A stretch of DNA of 64,000 bases from Benincasa hispida. Lineage: Eukaryota > Streptophyta > Magnoliopsida > Cucurbitales > Cucurbitaceae. The notes below the pieces were generated by a model that saw nothing but the letters and a program-made list of their open reading frames with translations, was not told the DNA's origin and did no database searches. Below, one piece after another: positions 34,737 to 45,334 of this stretch (position 1 is its first letter; each line of letters opens with the position of its first letter). Where the stretch lies: positions 8,982,584-9,046,583 of the forward strand of contig NC_052359.1 in NCBI RefSeq assembly GCF_009727055.1, in the 5' to 3' direction. A program made the translations under genes and the position numbers.

Positions 34737-35646
34737 AAAATGAAACGTGGATATTTATTTGTTCTATATTAATATTTGCTCATTATGAATGAATTAAAAA
34801 TCAATATACAAGTTTTGACTGTTCAACCAATTTCAAATAGTTAATTTGAAGTAATTTTGTGAATTAAAAGTCTACATACAGATGTTTAGGACATGGTGTT
34901 TAATTTGTCTCATGCATCTTACATTTACAAGTAGTTGTTTAATGTTCGATGTGATTGCTAAAGATGGAATGGCAATGTACCAATCTATAATAACGTTGAT
35001 ATGTCTAAGGAAAATATTTCCTAAGACACCTCAAATGTTGAAAGGATATCAATTTTATATGAGACTTCATTAACATTTAATACACAGTTTCTTGGTTTAA
35101 TCGGGGAATTCGATGGTATGACCATTGAGTGTTAAAAATTAAAACTTATGAATAATGAAACTTTAGTATATATAGTTTAAGATTTGATTTTTACGAGTTA
35201 CACTGTTTCATATTGGATTTAGAGAAATCCATGTTTTATCTTGGATGGTTTCATTGGACTGAGAGGTAGTGTTTTTCTTGGGAAGAAATAATTTTCCTAT
35301 GTTCAAGGTATCTTGACATATTTGAAAATTGTTTTAGATATAATCTAATCTATTCACTTTATGTGATATTGTGATTCAAGGATTAGGTTGGAGACCATAT
35401 GAAAATACTTAGTGGAAGAAATAATATGGAATGTGAGTACATCTCGTTGGTGAACAGATGGTTCTTATTGGCATAACTGTTTGTATTATATAAAAGGATT
35501 CTCTAAGCTAAAGTGTGAGAGGATCTCCTAGACTGTCTAGGACTATGAGACATGTCTCTAGTGTGCTAGGGCAAGTGAGAAAGCATGTAGGGTTAGTGTA
35601 TGCCCTAGAATACATGTCTCACTGGTTCATATTTCCCCGACTTTAG
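34737..35646 (+). other. Decayed internal region of element A
   Basis: No open frame with recognisable similarity. It precedes the polypurine tract and should correspond to the former 3' end of the internal region. Confidence 0.4.
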
Positions 35647-35660
35647 TGCAAGTGGGAGAT
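35647..35660 (+). other. Polypurine tract of element A
   Basis: tgcaagtgggagat immediately precedes the 3' LTR start at 35664. It is the same purine word found beside the minus-strand LTR at 32356. Confidence 0.8.
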
Positions 35661-36331
35661 TATTGTGGTGTATGTCCTAAAGTCTCGTGCTTTTATGTTA
35701 GCTGAATCAATGGTTTATTAATTTTATATTACTTGTGCAATAATTCATTAACCTAAGATCCAAGGTTATCTGATGTAACTTAAACATGTATGTGGAGGCA
35801 TATAGGTGGATCATGTTTAAATGATAACCTAAATGATCTATAGTATATGGATAAGATTGGGTGTCTTATCATGGTAAAACAATTGATATGACCCGCTTTG
35901 TAGTTGTTATAATTGTTGTAAAGTACCACAAATGATCTAATCTTGATCATTCTTGTGGAGACATGTGAGCAAGGGTATCTTATACAAAAGAGTTTGTATA
36001 AAGACCAAACCACGAAATGTTAAGTCTCTCTTTATAACGCCGTTGCTAGAAAAGACTTACATTTCACCAGGATAACCATAGGTGACTTGATCTTAATCCT
36101 ATAAGAATGATCCTTTAATTTTTATGGATGAGAGTGACCAGATTCACTGACTCAATAAAGCCTACCATTTTTGGGGATTCGTCTGATTAGGGAGCTGGGA
36201 ACATAGCTACACAAGAAGGAATTCATTCATTCCCTATAGTTAGGGTAAGAAGATAAATTGCTCCCTTAAGGGCTGATTCCGGGACTTGAATAATGAGGCG
36301 TCTCACCCTCTCCTGGCCCAATAAGGGTTTG

Positions 36332-38217
36332 TGTTGGGAATGTTCTAAACTCGCAGTTCGTAAATATTGTTACATATTCTATTTATCAATAAAAGTATTA
36401 TTGAGTATTTTTTTTTTCAATAAATTGTTATTGATATTGCATTCTATTATAAAAAAAATCCAATAAACGAATCAATAATTATAATATGAATACTTTAACT
36501 TTATGCGGAAATATAAAAGAGGATTAGGTTTTAGTATATAGCCAAAATAGTCTATAAGTATATGGATGAGATTGGGTATCTCATCCTGGTGCCACTATTA
36601 GATGTGGCCTATTTTGTATATTGATACAAATGATATGATCCCAAAATCATTCATGTGAAGACATGTGAGTAGGGCATCCTATGTAATGGGTTTTCATAAA
36701 ATCGGACCTCGAAATAGTCACTTTTCTTTATAGCGACCGTTTACTATTAAAACTTACTATTTCAAATTCAATGACCTAGAGTAACTCGATCTTAATCCTG
36801 AGCTAACTATGAACTCCTGTCTGTTTGGGATTATCCTTTGATCTGCATAGGTGAGAGTAGTCCATCAACAATGCTCAATAAGTCTCCCATTTTGGGGATA
36901 AGACTAGATAGATAGCTGGGGACATAGTTCTGCAAGATGGAATTCACTCCTACCCGACTTATGGTTAGCAGATAGGTTGTTCTCTTAAGCACTGATTGAA
37001 CAATGGGGCCCCGCCTTCTCATGATCAAAATAGATATGGTTTATAAGTTGGACTATAAACCAAATTGATTAATAGAGGATCAGTGACAACTTAAGGAGCA
37101 ATATGTATTTATAGGGGTAAAACGGTAATTTTGACCAAGTTGTAAATACGAACGACCTGTGAAATATTGACTTACTGATTATAGTTAAAATAGACAGAAA
37201 TATATCTACAGTGAGGAAAGTGCAACTATCAAGCTATAGTGGTGTGTCTTGGTAGTTAAGGAATATTGATTAAATTCAGTCTAAAGAGTTTAGCCAATTA
37301 ATCTCAGATTATTGAAGCTCGTGATTTGTAGGTCCATAAGGTCCCTCTACTAGCTCGTAAAATATATCTTGAAATAATGAATTGAGTAGATTTGAATTGT
37401 TCAAATTCAAAATTAGGGTTTCAAATTCAATTTAAGGTTTGATTAATTATATTCGATATAAATAAAATACTTACTTTTTTGTTAAAATTAAACAAAATTG
37501 GAGAATTTAAAATATTTAAATATTTATTTACATGAATAGGATTCATGTACAAATTTGGTGTTTAATTAATTTAATATTTGGTATTAAATTATTATTTAAT
37601 TAATTAAATAAATAAATAGAACAATTTCAATTTTGAAAATTCAAAATCAATTCTGAATTTTTTATTTTAATTTAATTTTAGTGAAAATTAAATAAAGACA
37701 AAATTGGAAAAGAAAATGAAAATTTGGAAAATTTCATTTAGTGGAAATTTCCAACTTTTCCAAGTTTGAGGTGGATTAATCCTCTAATTAACACCTAAGT
37801 CCACTTTGTTAGTGGTTGTTGAACTGTCATCAAGCTGATGAACTAAGTGCTTGTATGAATTTGTTGTTTAAAACTTCAAATTTTTAGATATGGAGGTAGT
37901 TTATGTAGCTGGAAAATTATCAGTTTTGTTCTCCATAAACATTCTTGCTTCCTATTCCAAAATTGAGCTCAATATGAGATTCCACCTCTTAGTTCAAGTT
38001 GAAAATTAGTAGAGAAGATCATTGTGATGGTCTACTATCAATTTGAAGGCTCAATTCGTTGAGGAGAAGAAGTTTTCAACTGTCATAAAAGGTATTCAAA
38101 CTTGAAACCCTCTTTTATGCAAAACCTGCTTTAGCATGCTTTATAAACTCAAATTAAGTGTAATTGTAGTACTTATTGATTTTGATTTCTTCTGCTTCAT
38201 GTTAGTTTTATCTATCA
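36332..38217 (+). mobile_element. 1.9-kb solo LTR nested in element A, GTTTG target duplication
   Basis: Starts TGTTGGGAATG and ends TCTATCA, with perfect GTTTG flanks (36327-36331 and 38218-38222). The 5' LTR of element A carries the same site unfilled (agtttggtaatag, near 21732). It is of the same family as the minus-strand LTR at 30615-32355. Confidence 0.9.
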
Positions 38218-38679
38218 GTTTGGTCATAGTTGGACTATGATTAATTGTTTATTAAAGGGATCAATGGTACTTAAGAAGTTAGATGTAACTACAGGGGTAA
38301 AATAGTAATTTGACCTAGGTGCACTTATAAGCGATTTGTGAAGGGTCAACGCACTATTGATTGGTTATATCCAATGGACACAGAAATATATCTATAATGC
38401 AAAGAGTTTAGTTGTCGATTTTTAGTGGAGTGACTGACAATTAATGAATGTTGATTAATTTGATTAAAAGAGTTTAATCAATTAATCCCGTATCATTGGA
38501 GCTTCAATCTATAGGTCCATAAGATTCCCTCATTAGCTCAATGAGGACTGATGGGAATCAAATTAATTTTGGTATGATTTGAATTGATAAAATTAATTAA
38601 AGAGAAATGATTGTATAAGATACAATTAAATAGTGTATATTGGTACATTATATAATATAATGTGTGTTGAACATTTTTG

Positions 38680-39060
38680 TGAGAGAAATAAATATTTGAA
38701 TATGATTCAAATATTATTTATATGAATATGATTCATATAAAAACTATATGTTAAAATTTAATGTGAATATGATTCATATTAAATTTAAATATAATTTTAT
38801 GAGAGAAATAAATATTTGAATATGATTCATATTAAATTTATATAGGAGAAATAAATGTTTGAATATGATTCAAATATTAATTATATGAATATGATTCATA
38901 TAGGAACTATATGTTAAAATTAATATGAATACGATTCATATTAAATTTATTTATTTTATTGAGATGTGTTATAATTTGAATATGACTCAATTATTATTTA
39001 TATGAATGTGGTTCATATAAAACCTATAGGTTAAAATTCAAATGAATTTGATTCATATTA
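38680..39060 (+). repeat. gaatatgattca array (3' LTR of element A)
   Basis: Same motif array as 22190-22640, with slightly fewer copies; one unit is lost near 38820. Confidence 0.85.
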
Positions 39061-39717
39061 ATGCTTTAGGTTATTTGAGAGAACAATAAATTACAGTTTA
39101 TATTATATGTGATATAATAATAACTATAGGTTATATGTTATATGTGATATAACATATAGTTTAAATATATATTAAATTTTAAATTTAGAATTTGAATTTA
39201 ATTATTTCAAATTTAATTGGGGGGAGGGGTGGAGTTACAACTCCCTTACCCTTTAATCTCTCATTCTCTCACATAACAAATGAGGAGAGAGAAAGTTCTC
39301 TCCCTCTCACTCTGGTTTTTCTCCTTCTCTATGTGTTGTTTACAGAGAGAATTTTTTTCTTTCAATTCTCTTCTCCTTCCCTCACGCAAAGATTGAATGC
39401 AAGCCCATACTTCTGCACGATTCTCGTCCCTGAGAATAACGGGGAAGACCCCTTGGTGATGTCCATTCCTGTTCGTTGAGTTCGTGAGATCGGGAGAAGA
39501 TGACTTGAATTAGAGAGGAACGTGAATAATTGGTCTTCAAAGGTGAATGATTTCTTAATCCCTTCCTCTCTAATTTTCATTGTAGAAATCATGTTTAGGT
39601 TTATGTTTTTCCATGGTTTCCGTCACTCTGAATTTTTTGTGTTCTGTAAAGCGAGATTTAGATATTAATGCATCCAATTGCTTTCGCTGCGGGAAATTCC
39701 AATCCTTTCATAAATTA

Positions 39718-40676
39718 TGTGCATTATTAGTTGTTGAAACTAACTTTTAGGGATGAGAATAAATTATATGCCTTACTTTGCTTAGTGTTTAAACTAACTT
39801 GAATCCTTCGTTTTTCATTTAGTTATTTTCATTTCGTTCACTAATCAACCAAATTTATTTACTTAGTTACCATGGTTGCTTTTTAAAGCCAATTTTTTTA
39901 ACTAAAACTGTATTTTTCAATAGTCTCTTAGGATTTTAAGAGTTGAAATACTTTTTGTTATGGTTGTGGTTGACAAATAATATTTTCTTTTATGTTGGAT
40001 TCTTTGTCTCTATCTTTAGTAAGATTTTTTCCTAATCGGTGATGATTTATTGGAAGATTTTTCCTTCTTTGTTGCAGTTGGTTATGGTTTGTCTGCCTTT
40101 CGAATGGGTGATGTTTATTTGGCTTTTTGGGGTTTTTAGGTCAGTCGTATAATTCTCTTAATTGAGAGCATTCTTGTTTAAAAAGTTTGGTGAAGAAACT
40201 ATGAGGTTGTATGTTAATTATCTTTGTGAAATTAATCAGACGATCTCATAAGCAGGTTCTGAGACATTGGTAGAGTTGTTAAAGATATCAGGTGAGTGGT
40301 TATTCATCTGAAAGTGAAGAGAAGGTGAGATCATTGCTGCGACAATAGTTTTAGGGGGAGCCTAATACTACAGACTCATCAAAGAGCGTATTGAGGTTAG
40401 GGGGAGCCTAACTAGCTCACTAGTAATTTAGTTATGTGTAAGCTAGCTTTATGTAATTTTAGTTGAGGTGCATGATGTAGAACTAAATTATATACTAGTG
40501 AATTTCTTTCCACCTAGGCACAGAACCTCCCATACGTAGGTGTGATTGCACCAAACTGGGTTAACAATTTTTTGTGTTTTCTATCTTTCTCTTATCTCTC
40601 TCAATTGTCGTTGTTTCTGTTTGTGACATCTTTCCTAATTTATGACAACGTTGTGATTCATCCTTTTTTTATTTCA
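39718..40676 (+). repeat. 5' LTR of element C (left third divergent)
   Basis: From about 39950 it follows the 3' LTR (51470-52199) closely, including aattaatcagacgatctca and two ttagggggagccta words 46 bp apart. It ends atttca before the primer site. The first ~230 bp do not align by eye with the 3' LTR, although a TGTG start at 39718 gives nearly the same length; either the left end was replaced or has diverged. Confidence 0.7.
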
Positions 40677-40678
40677 AT

Positions 40679-40689
40679 TGGTATCAGAG
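40679..40689 (+). other. Primer binding site of element C (initiator Met tRNA)
   Basis: tggtatcagag two bases after the LTR end, complementary to the 3' end of initiator tRNA-Met. Confidence 0.85.
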
Positions 40690-40717
40690 TGTGTTGACTG
40701 CCTTTATTGAGTTCTTA

Positions 40718-42890
40718 ATGGAGTCGATCAAATAAGGTGGATCTACATCTCGACGGCCAGTCCTTGATGGGACAAATTACTCTTATTGGAAGGCTCATAT
40801 GATTGCTTTTCTTCAATTTATAGACAACAAATCATGGAAGGTTGTTCTCAATGGGTGGACACACCCAACTGTGATATATAAAGATGGTGTTGTTACTCTA
40901 AAACTTGAGAAGGACTGGACTGAAGAAGAAGATCTAGCCTCATTAGGAAACTCATGAGCACTAAATGCTTTTTCAACAGTGTTTATCAAAATATTTTCAA
41001 GCTAGTCAACATATGTGTTACTGCCAAAGAAGCATGGGAGATTCTTATTGTGACTCATAAGGGAACGTTGAAAGTAAAGATGTCAAGGTTGTAGTTGTTG
41101 ACAACAAAATTTAAATCTCTAAAAATGTGTGATGATGAGAGCATTTTTTAGTTTAATATTTGTCTTCTTGATATTGCAAATGAATCCTTTTCTCTTGGTG
41201 AAAAATTGTCTAAAGAGAAACTGGTTCATAAAGTTCTTTGCTTTCTCCCCAAAGGATTTGATATGAAGATTACGGCTATCGAAGAAGCACAAGATATCAG
41301 TACAATGAAAATTGATGAGTTGCTTGGGTCTCTACAAAAATTTGAAATGACCTTAAATGACAAAACAAAAAATAAGGTCAAGGAAATTGCACTAAAATCC
41401 TCTACTATGATGATAGCTCAGCATGTAAACCCAAAGATTCTGATGATAATCTTGCGGAATCTATATCTCTTCTGGCAAAGTAGTTTGGTAAGGCTCTTAG
41501 ACTTTGGGACAAGTGTACCTTCTCTCGAGGCCCTTATGCTCCCCCACATGTCAAAGACATGAGTAACGCCATCACTAATAATGTTCCAAGGCCTGGTAAT
41601 CAGATGAACAAACGAAACAAAAATGATAAAGGATGTAGTAGCGGTCAAAGTTCTCGTGAAAGAAGCTTTAGATGTCGGGAGTATGAAGGGTTTGATCACT
41701 TTCAGGAAAAATGCCCTAATTTTCTCCAAAGAAAAAAAAAAAAAAAAAGATTCTCAACTACCTTATCTGATGAGGAAACTGACTCAAGCAATGAGTCAGC
41801 CGAAGAAGTTCGTGCTCTTGTAGGGAATCTCTCCATTGATTGTCCTGAAGATTGTGTCATTATTAATTCTGATGATTCTAATTCAAGGCCTTGTTTCATC
41901 TTCCTCCACTCAAGACAAGCTACCTTATGAAGAAGTCTATCAAATGTGAATTGAAGACTCTAAGGTCTTAACTATCTAAAAGGAAAGAATTGAGAAACTT
42001 ATTGATGATAACCATCGCCTGCAGCACTATTTCTGATCTTAAGGAAGAGCTACAAGTCACCAAAGGAGACCTTGACAATATGTTCAAGTCAGTTCGAATG
42101 CTCAATTATGGCATAAATAATATGAATAAAATTATTTCCTCTAGAAAAAATATTACTAACAAACAAGGCATTGGTTTTAGCAAGACTAAAAAGTAGGCTC
42201 TTAAAGGAGAATCCTCTCTTTAAAATATTTGTTCCAGCTAAGGAGACTATGATGTATGGTCCTCTAGACGAATCAACTAAGAGATCTCCGTGTGCTCATG
42301 ATCAGCCTGTTAAAAAGTGGTGGATTTGTCACCATTGTGGGAAGGAAGGTCATATCTGACCTTTTTGTTACAAATTATTGAGACGTCAGAATTACTCACC
42401 TTGGTGGAATCGTTATTGGATCCTTTCTTTAGGGAGGCAGCATAAAAAAGCTAAATTGGTGTGGAGAGTTAAACGAAGTTTGGATCCTTCTAATGCAAAA
42501 TGTCATGTTGTTTTTACTTCTCTTCGAGCCTCGTCTAAAGAAAATTGGTACTTTAATAGTAGATGCTCAAGACATATGACAGGTGAAAGATCATTTATTA
42601 AGAATATTCAACCTTGGGGTCTGATCATGTTACTTTTGAGGATGGAGCAATTGGTAAAGTCCTAGAAAAAGGCTAGCTTTCCTACCTAGGGATTCCCTCC
42701 TTAGAAAATGTGTTCTTTATTGAAGGATTGACTGCAAACTTAATAAGTATAAGTCAACTTTGTGATCAGGGTATTTTCGTAAATTTCTCTAAAGTTCGAT
42801 GTCTTGTTGTATCTCCATATGACAAGACCATTATAACAGGTACTCGTTCATCTGATAAATGCTACCTCTAGTCTCCTAATGTGGGTACCG
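40718..42890 (+). pseudogene. Broken Copia gag and protease start (element C)
   Basis: The start at 40718 gives MESIK then a TAA at 40733. Beyond it the frame reads RPVLDGTNYSYWKAHMIAFL, the Copia gag (UBN2) start, and continues through KEAWEIL and KLVHKVLCFLPKGFDMKITA (to about 41400). The CCHC knuckle near 41670 has Tyr for the second Cys (CREY...H...C). A coiled-coil-like stretch follows, then a second CxxC-GKEGHI block (42330-42358), and the aspartic protease start WYFNSRCSRHMTG near 42550, where the catalytic DSG is NSR. A GAG-pre-integrase-like piece ends at 42890. Many stops and frameshifts; dead. Confidence 0.8.
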
Positions 42891-42892
42891 AT

Positions 42893-43552
42893 GTTTGTCG
42901 CATCATGAGAAGGCGGTCCTTTGATTTGTATGGGTGAGAGTGGCCAGAACGTTGACTCAATAAGCCTACTATTTTGGGGATTCGTCTGATTGGGGACCTG
43001 GGAACATAGCTACACAAGAAGAAATTTACTCATTCCCCAATGTCGGGGTAAGTAGATAAATTACTCCCTTAAAGGCTAATTTCAGGACTTAAACAATGTG
43101 ACGCCACACCCTCTCCTGGTCCAAAAGGGGTTTGGTCATATTTAGACTCTGATTTATTGTTCATTAGAGGGATTAATGGTACTTAAGGAGTTAGATGTAA
43201 CTATAGAGGCAAAATGGTAATTTTGGTCCAACTATACTTACGAGAAATTTGTGAAGAGTTATCGTACTGTTGACTAGTTATATCTAATAGACTCCGAAAT
43301 ATACCTGTAGTGTGAAGAGTGCAACTATCAATCTTTAGTGGAGTACCCGACAGTTGACAGATAGTAAATAATTAATTAATTATTCATGTACAATTGGAGC
43401 TTCAAGCTATAGGTCCATGAGGTCCCCTCGGTAGCTCAATGGAATAAATGAGAATAAGTTTTTGGATTAATTTAATTTGTTCAAATTAATTGAGGGAATT
43501 AATTATATGTGATATAATTAATTTAATTCTAATTATGTATGATATAATTACT
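42893..43552 (+). repeat. Partial LTR of the element A family
   Basis: Follows the element A LTR (compare 21430-22160) in the same order: ggtcctttgatttgtat, gattcgtctgattgggga, cacccctctcctgg-type words, and taggtccatgaggtcccctc. Truncated at both ends. It marks the left junction of the foreign block in element C. Confidence 0.75.
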
Positions 43553-43814
43553 ATAATGTATTTGATATAGGCAAGACGTCATTAAGACTTGCCAAGATAT
43601 AGGCTCGGGCCTTCTCATTTGCTCGTGTCCATCGCTCGTATGCCTTCCAAATATTTTGAGCGGCATTTGGAGCTGGAATAGGAGGACAGGCCTCCGTAAG
43701 AGCAAACATGAGATCCTCGATGATTAAAATTGTCGTGATCATGTGTCTCCATGTTGAAAAATTATCGCCAGTTAGTTTCTCAGTGCTAAGCAATGCTAAA
43801 GTGGTTATGGCCAT
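43551..43814 (-). pseudogene. N-terminal Copia gag fragment (minus strand)
   Basis: MAITTLALLSTEKLTGDNFS then WRHMITTILIIEDLMFALTE, ANEKARAYILASLNDVL: the start of a Copia gag (capsid-like, UBN2 family) with the typical 'LxGDNFxTW' opening. The frame is open for 87 aa and then cut by the LTR piece at 43552. It belongs to the minus-strand element whose leader and LTR lie at 43815-47553. Confidence 0.8.
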
Positions 43815-45334
43815 TTTAAAACTTGTTGCTGAAAAACAAATAAACTTTTATAAGATTTTGCTAAACCACCATAGGGAAGAAGCAGATTAGGACAAGAGAC
43901 TAAGTAACCTTATCCTCTTTCAATAGATCAAATAAAGAAACGCGCAAAACTGCCAACCTATAGGGGGACACTTCCAGGGTGCCTTGAGGCAATGTGCATA
44001 AACTTTATTCAATCCAACAAGGGAGACCGAGGGAAATGCTGTCGCACTTCTCACTCCTACTTACTATGAACACCTTCTCCATACACCTTGATATTGACCT
44101 ACCCAAACACCATCCTTTAGGGGGACACTCCCAGGGTGCCACGAGGCAGAGGATAGATCTCACGGTGTGGACTATATAAGAGAAATGTGAAAGGTTTAAA
44201 TGAAGCATCATATACCCCAAGTACCTCCCACTTAATGTTCTTCCTAGGGGTTCATTAACCTGGACAATCCGGCTACTGATTTTAGTCGAAGTCCCTTTTT
44301 TTAAGTCCACTCATTAACAACTTTTTTCTATGAAATAATCAAGTTCAAGTAGTCACATTTAAACATTTTAATGGACTGTCCTTAACTTGTACACGTGCAT
44401 TAAATCTATCTAATTCACCTTTCTAGGTAGGTCCCAGGTAGGGGTGTTACGTTTTTATCAACTTAAATACCTCAGCCTAGCCAGAACCCGCCTTAGAAAA
44501 AAGGTCCCTTATAGATAGATTTGCTACACTTTAACCTTTTATTAGTTAATTTAATCCTATTAAACTGATTAAAAGATTAAAGCCTAAGGGTTGCTAGTCA
44601 TATTAGAACCGTGATCTTAGGTCTATGTCATCCAAGTTTTAAACAATTTAAAACCATGAATTAAACTTAAGTGAGCACGTATGTCTTTCTTATTGCTTTT
44701 AGGTCTAATTTCTATTTAACCTTTAAAAAGAAACAACTAAAACACATTACACATAACTAGGTGTTTATAATGCTTATAAAGAAACCTATGTGTCATGTTT
44801 CATGCAATGTTCGATCATTACTATACATAACGTTTATATAAATGTAATAACCAAGCAAACATGCTTTCCATACACCCTTATACTATAACAATTATAATAT
44901 AAAGATGATGCATGTCAATGCTTTTTATGCATGCATAAATATAACTTTTATATTATATGATGCATGAGCATGCTCTTATGTAATTAAATCATGTTTCTCT
45001 AAATTATAACATTTACAATAAAGAGATGATGCATAACCTAAGGTGGGATTTACTATATATACATACCATATGACATATAAATAACCATACATCTCAAGTA
45101 ATAACCCAAAGATTAATGGATTGGGATGAACCTTCATAAAATTGAAATGGAATAATTCTATCTATTACATTTTTCATCGAGCAAAGCGGTTCACAGGCGA
45201 ATCGGGTCTTGAACCACCAGGTGAAGCTCCATTGTTCAGTAAACATCGCAGGTAAACGATCGCTTAGCGCACACTAGACGATAGTGCGAAAAAGCTAAAC
45301 AATCGCTTGGACGACAACGAGGCTGCAAAGCTAA
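43815..45334 (-). other. Leader of the minus-strand Copia element
   Basis: Non-coding leader between LTR and gag. It has two ggggacacttcc/ggggacactccc blocks (43964, 44121), inverted relatives of the 150-bp repeat at 25255, and a region (44880-45100) related to the 408-bp tandem units at 23711. Near 45250-45310 it holds more cgatcg(c/t)tta(g) motifs. Confidence 0.6.

Larger units (their letters stand above)
20967..39710 (+). mobile_element. LTR retrotransposon A (Copia-type, non-coding internal region)
   Basis: A 5' LTR (20967-23230) and a related 3' LTR (35664-39710) enclose an initiator-Met-tRNA primer site (23233) and a polypurine tract (35647). Flanks gaaat / taaat are a near-match for a 5-bp target duplication. 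The internal region contains no long gag or pol frame even after the nested LTRs at 27088-30194, 30615-32355 and 33231-34731 are set aside. It is a LARD-like or badly decayed element. Copia assignment rests on the iMet primer site, the leader layout, and the leader shared with the minus-strand element at 43551-47553, whose gag is Copia-like. Confidence 0.75.
35664..39710 (+). repeat. 3' LTR of element A, split by a nested solo LTR
   Basis: Starts TGTGGTGTATG and ends AATCCTTTCA. It is homologous to 20967-23230, once the insertion at 36332-38217 is removed; the remaining ~2.16 kb agrees with the 5' LTR minus its 85-bp duplication. Confidence 0.85.
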
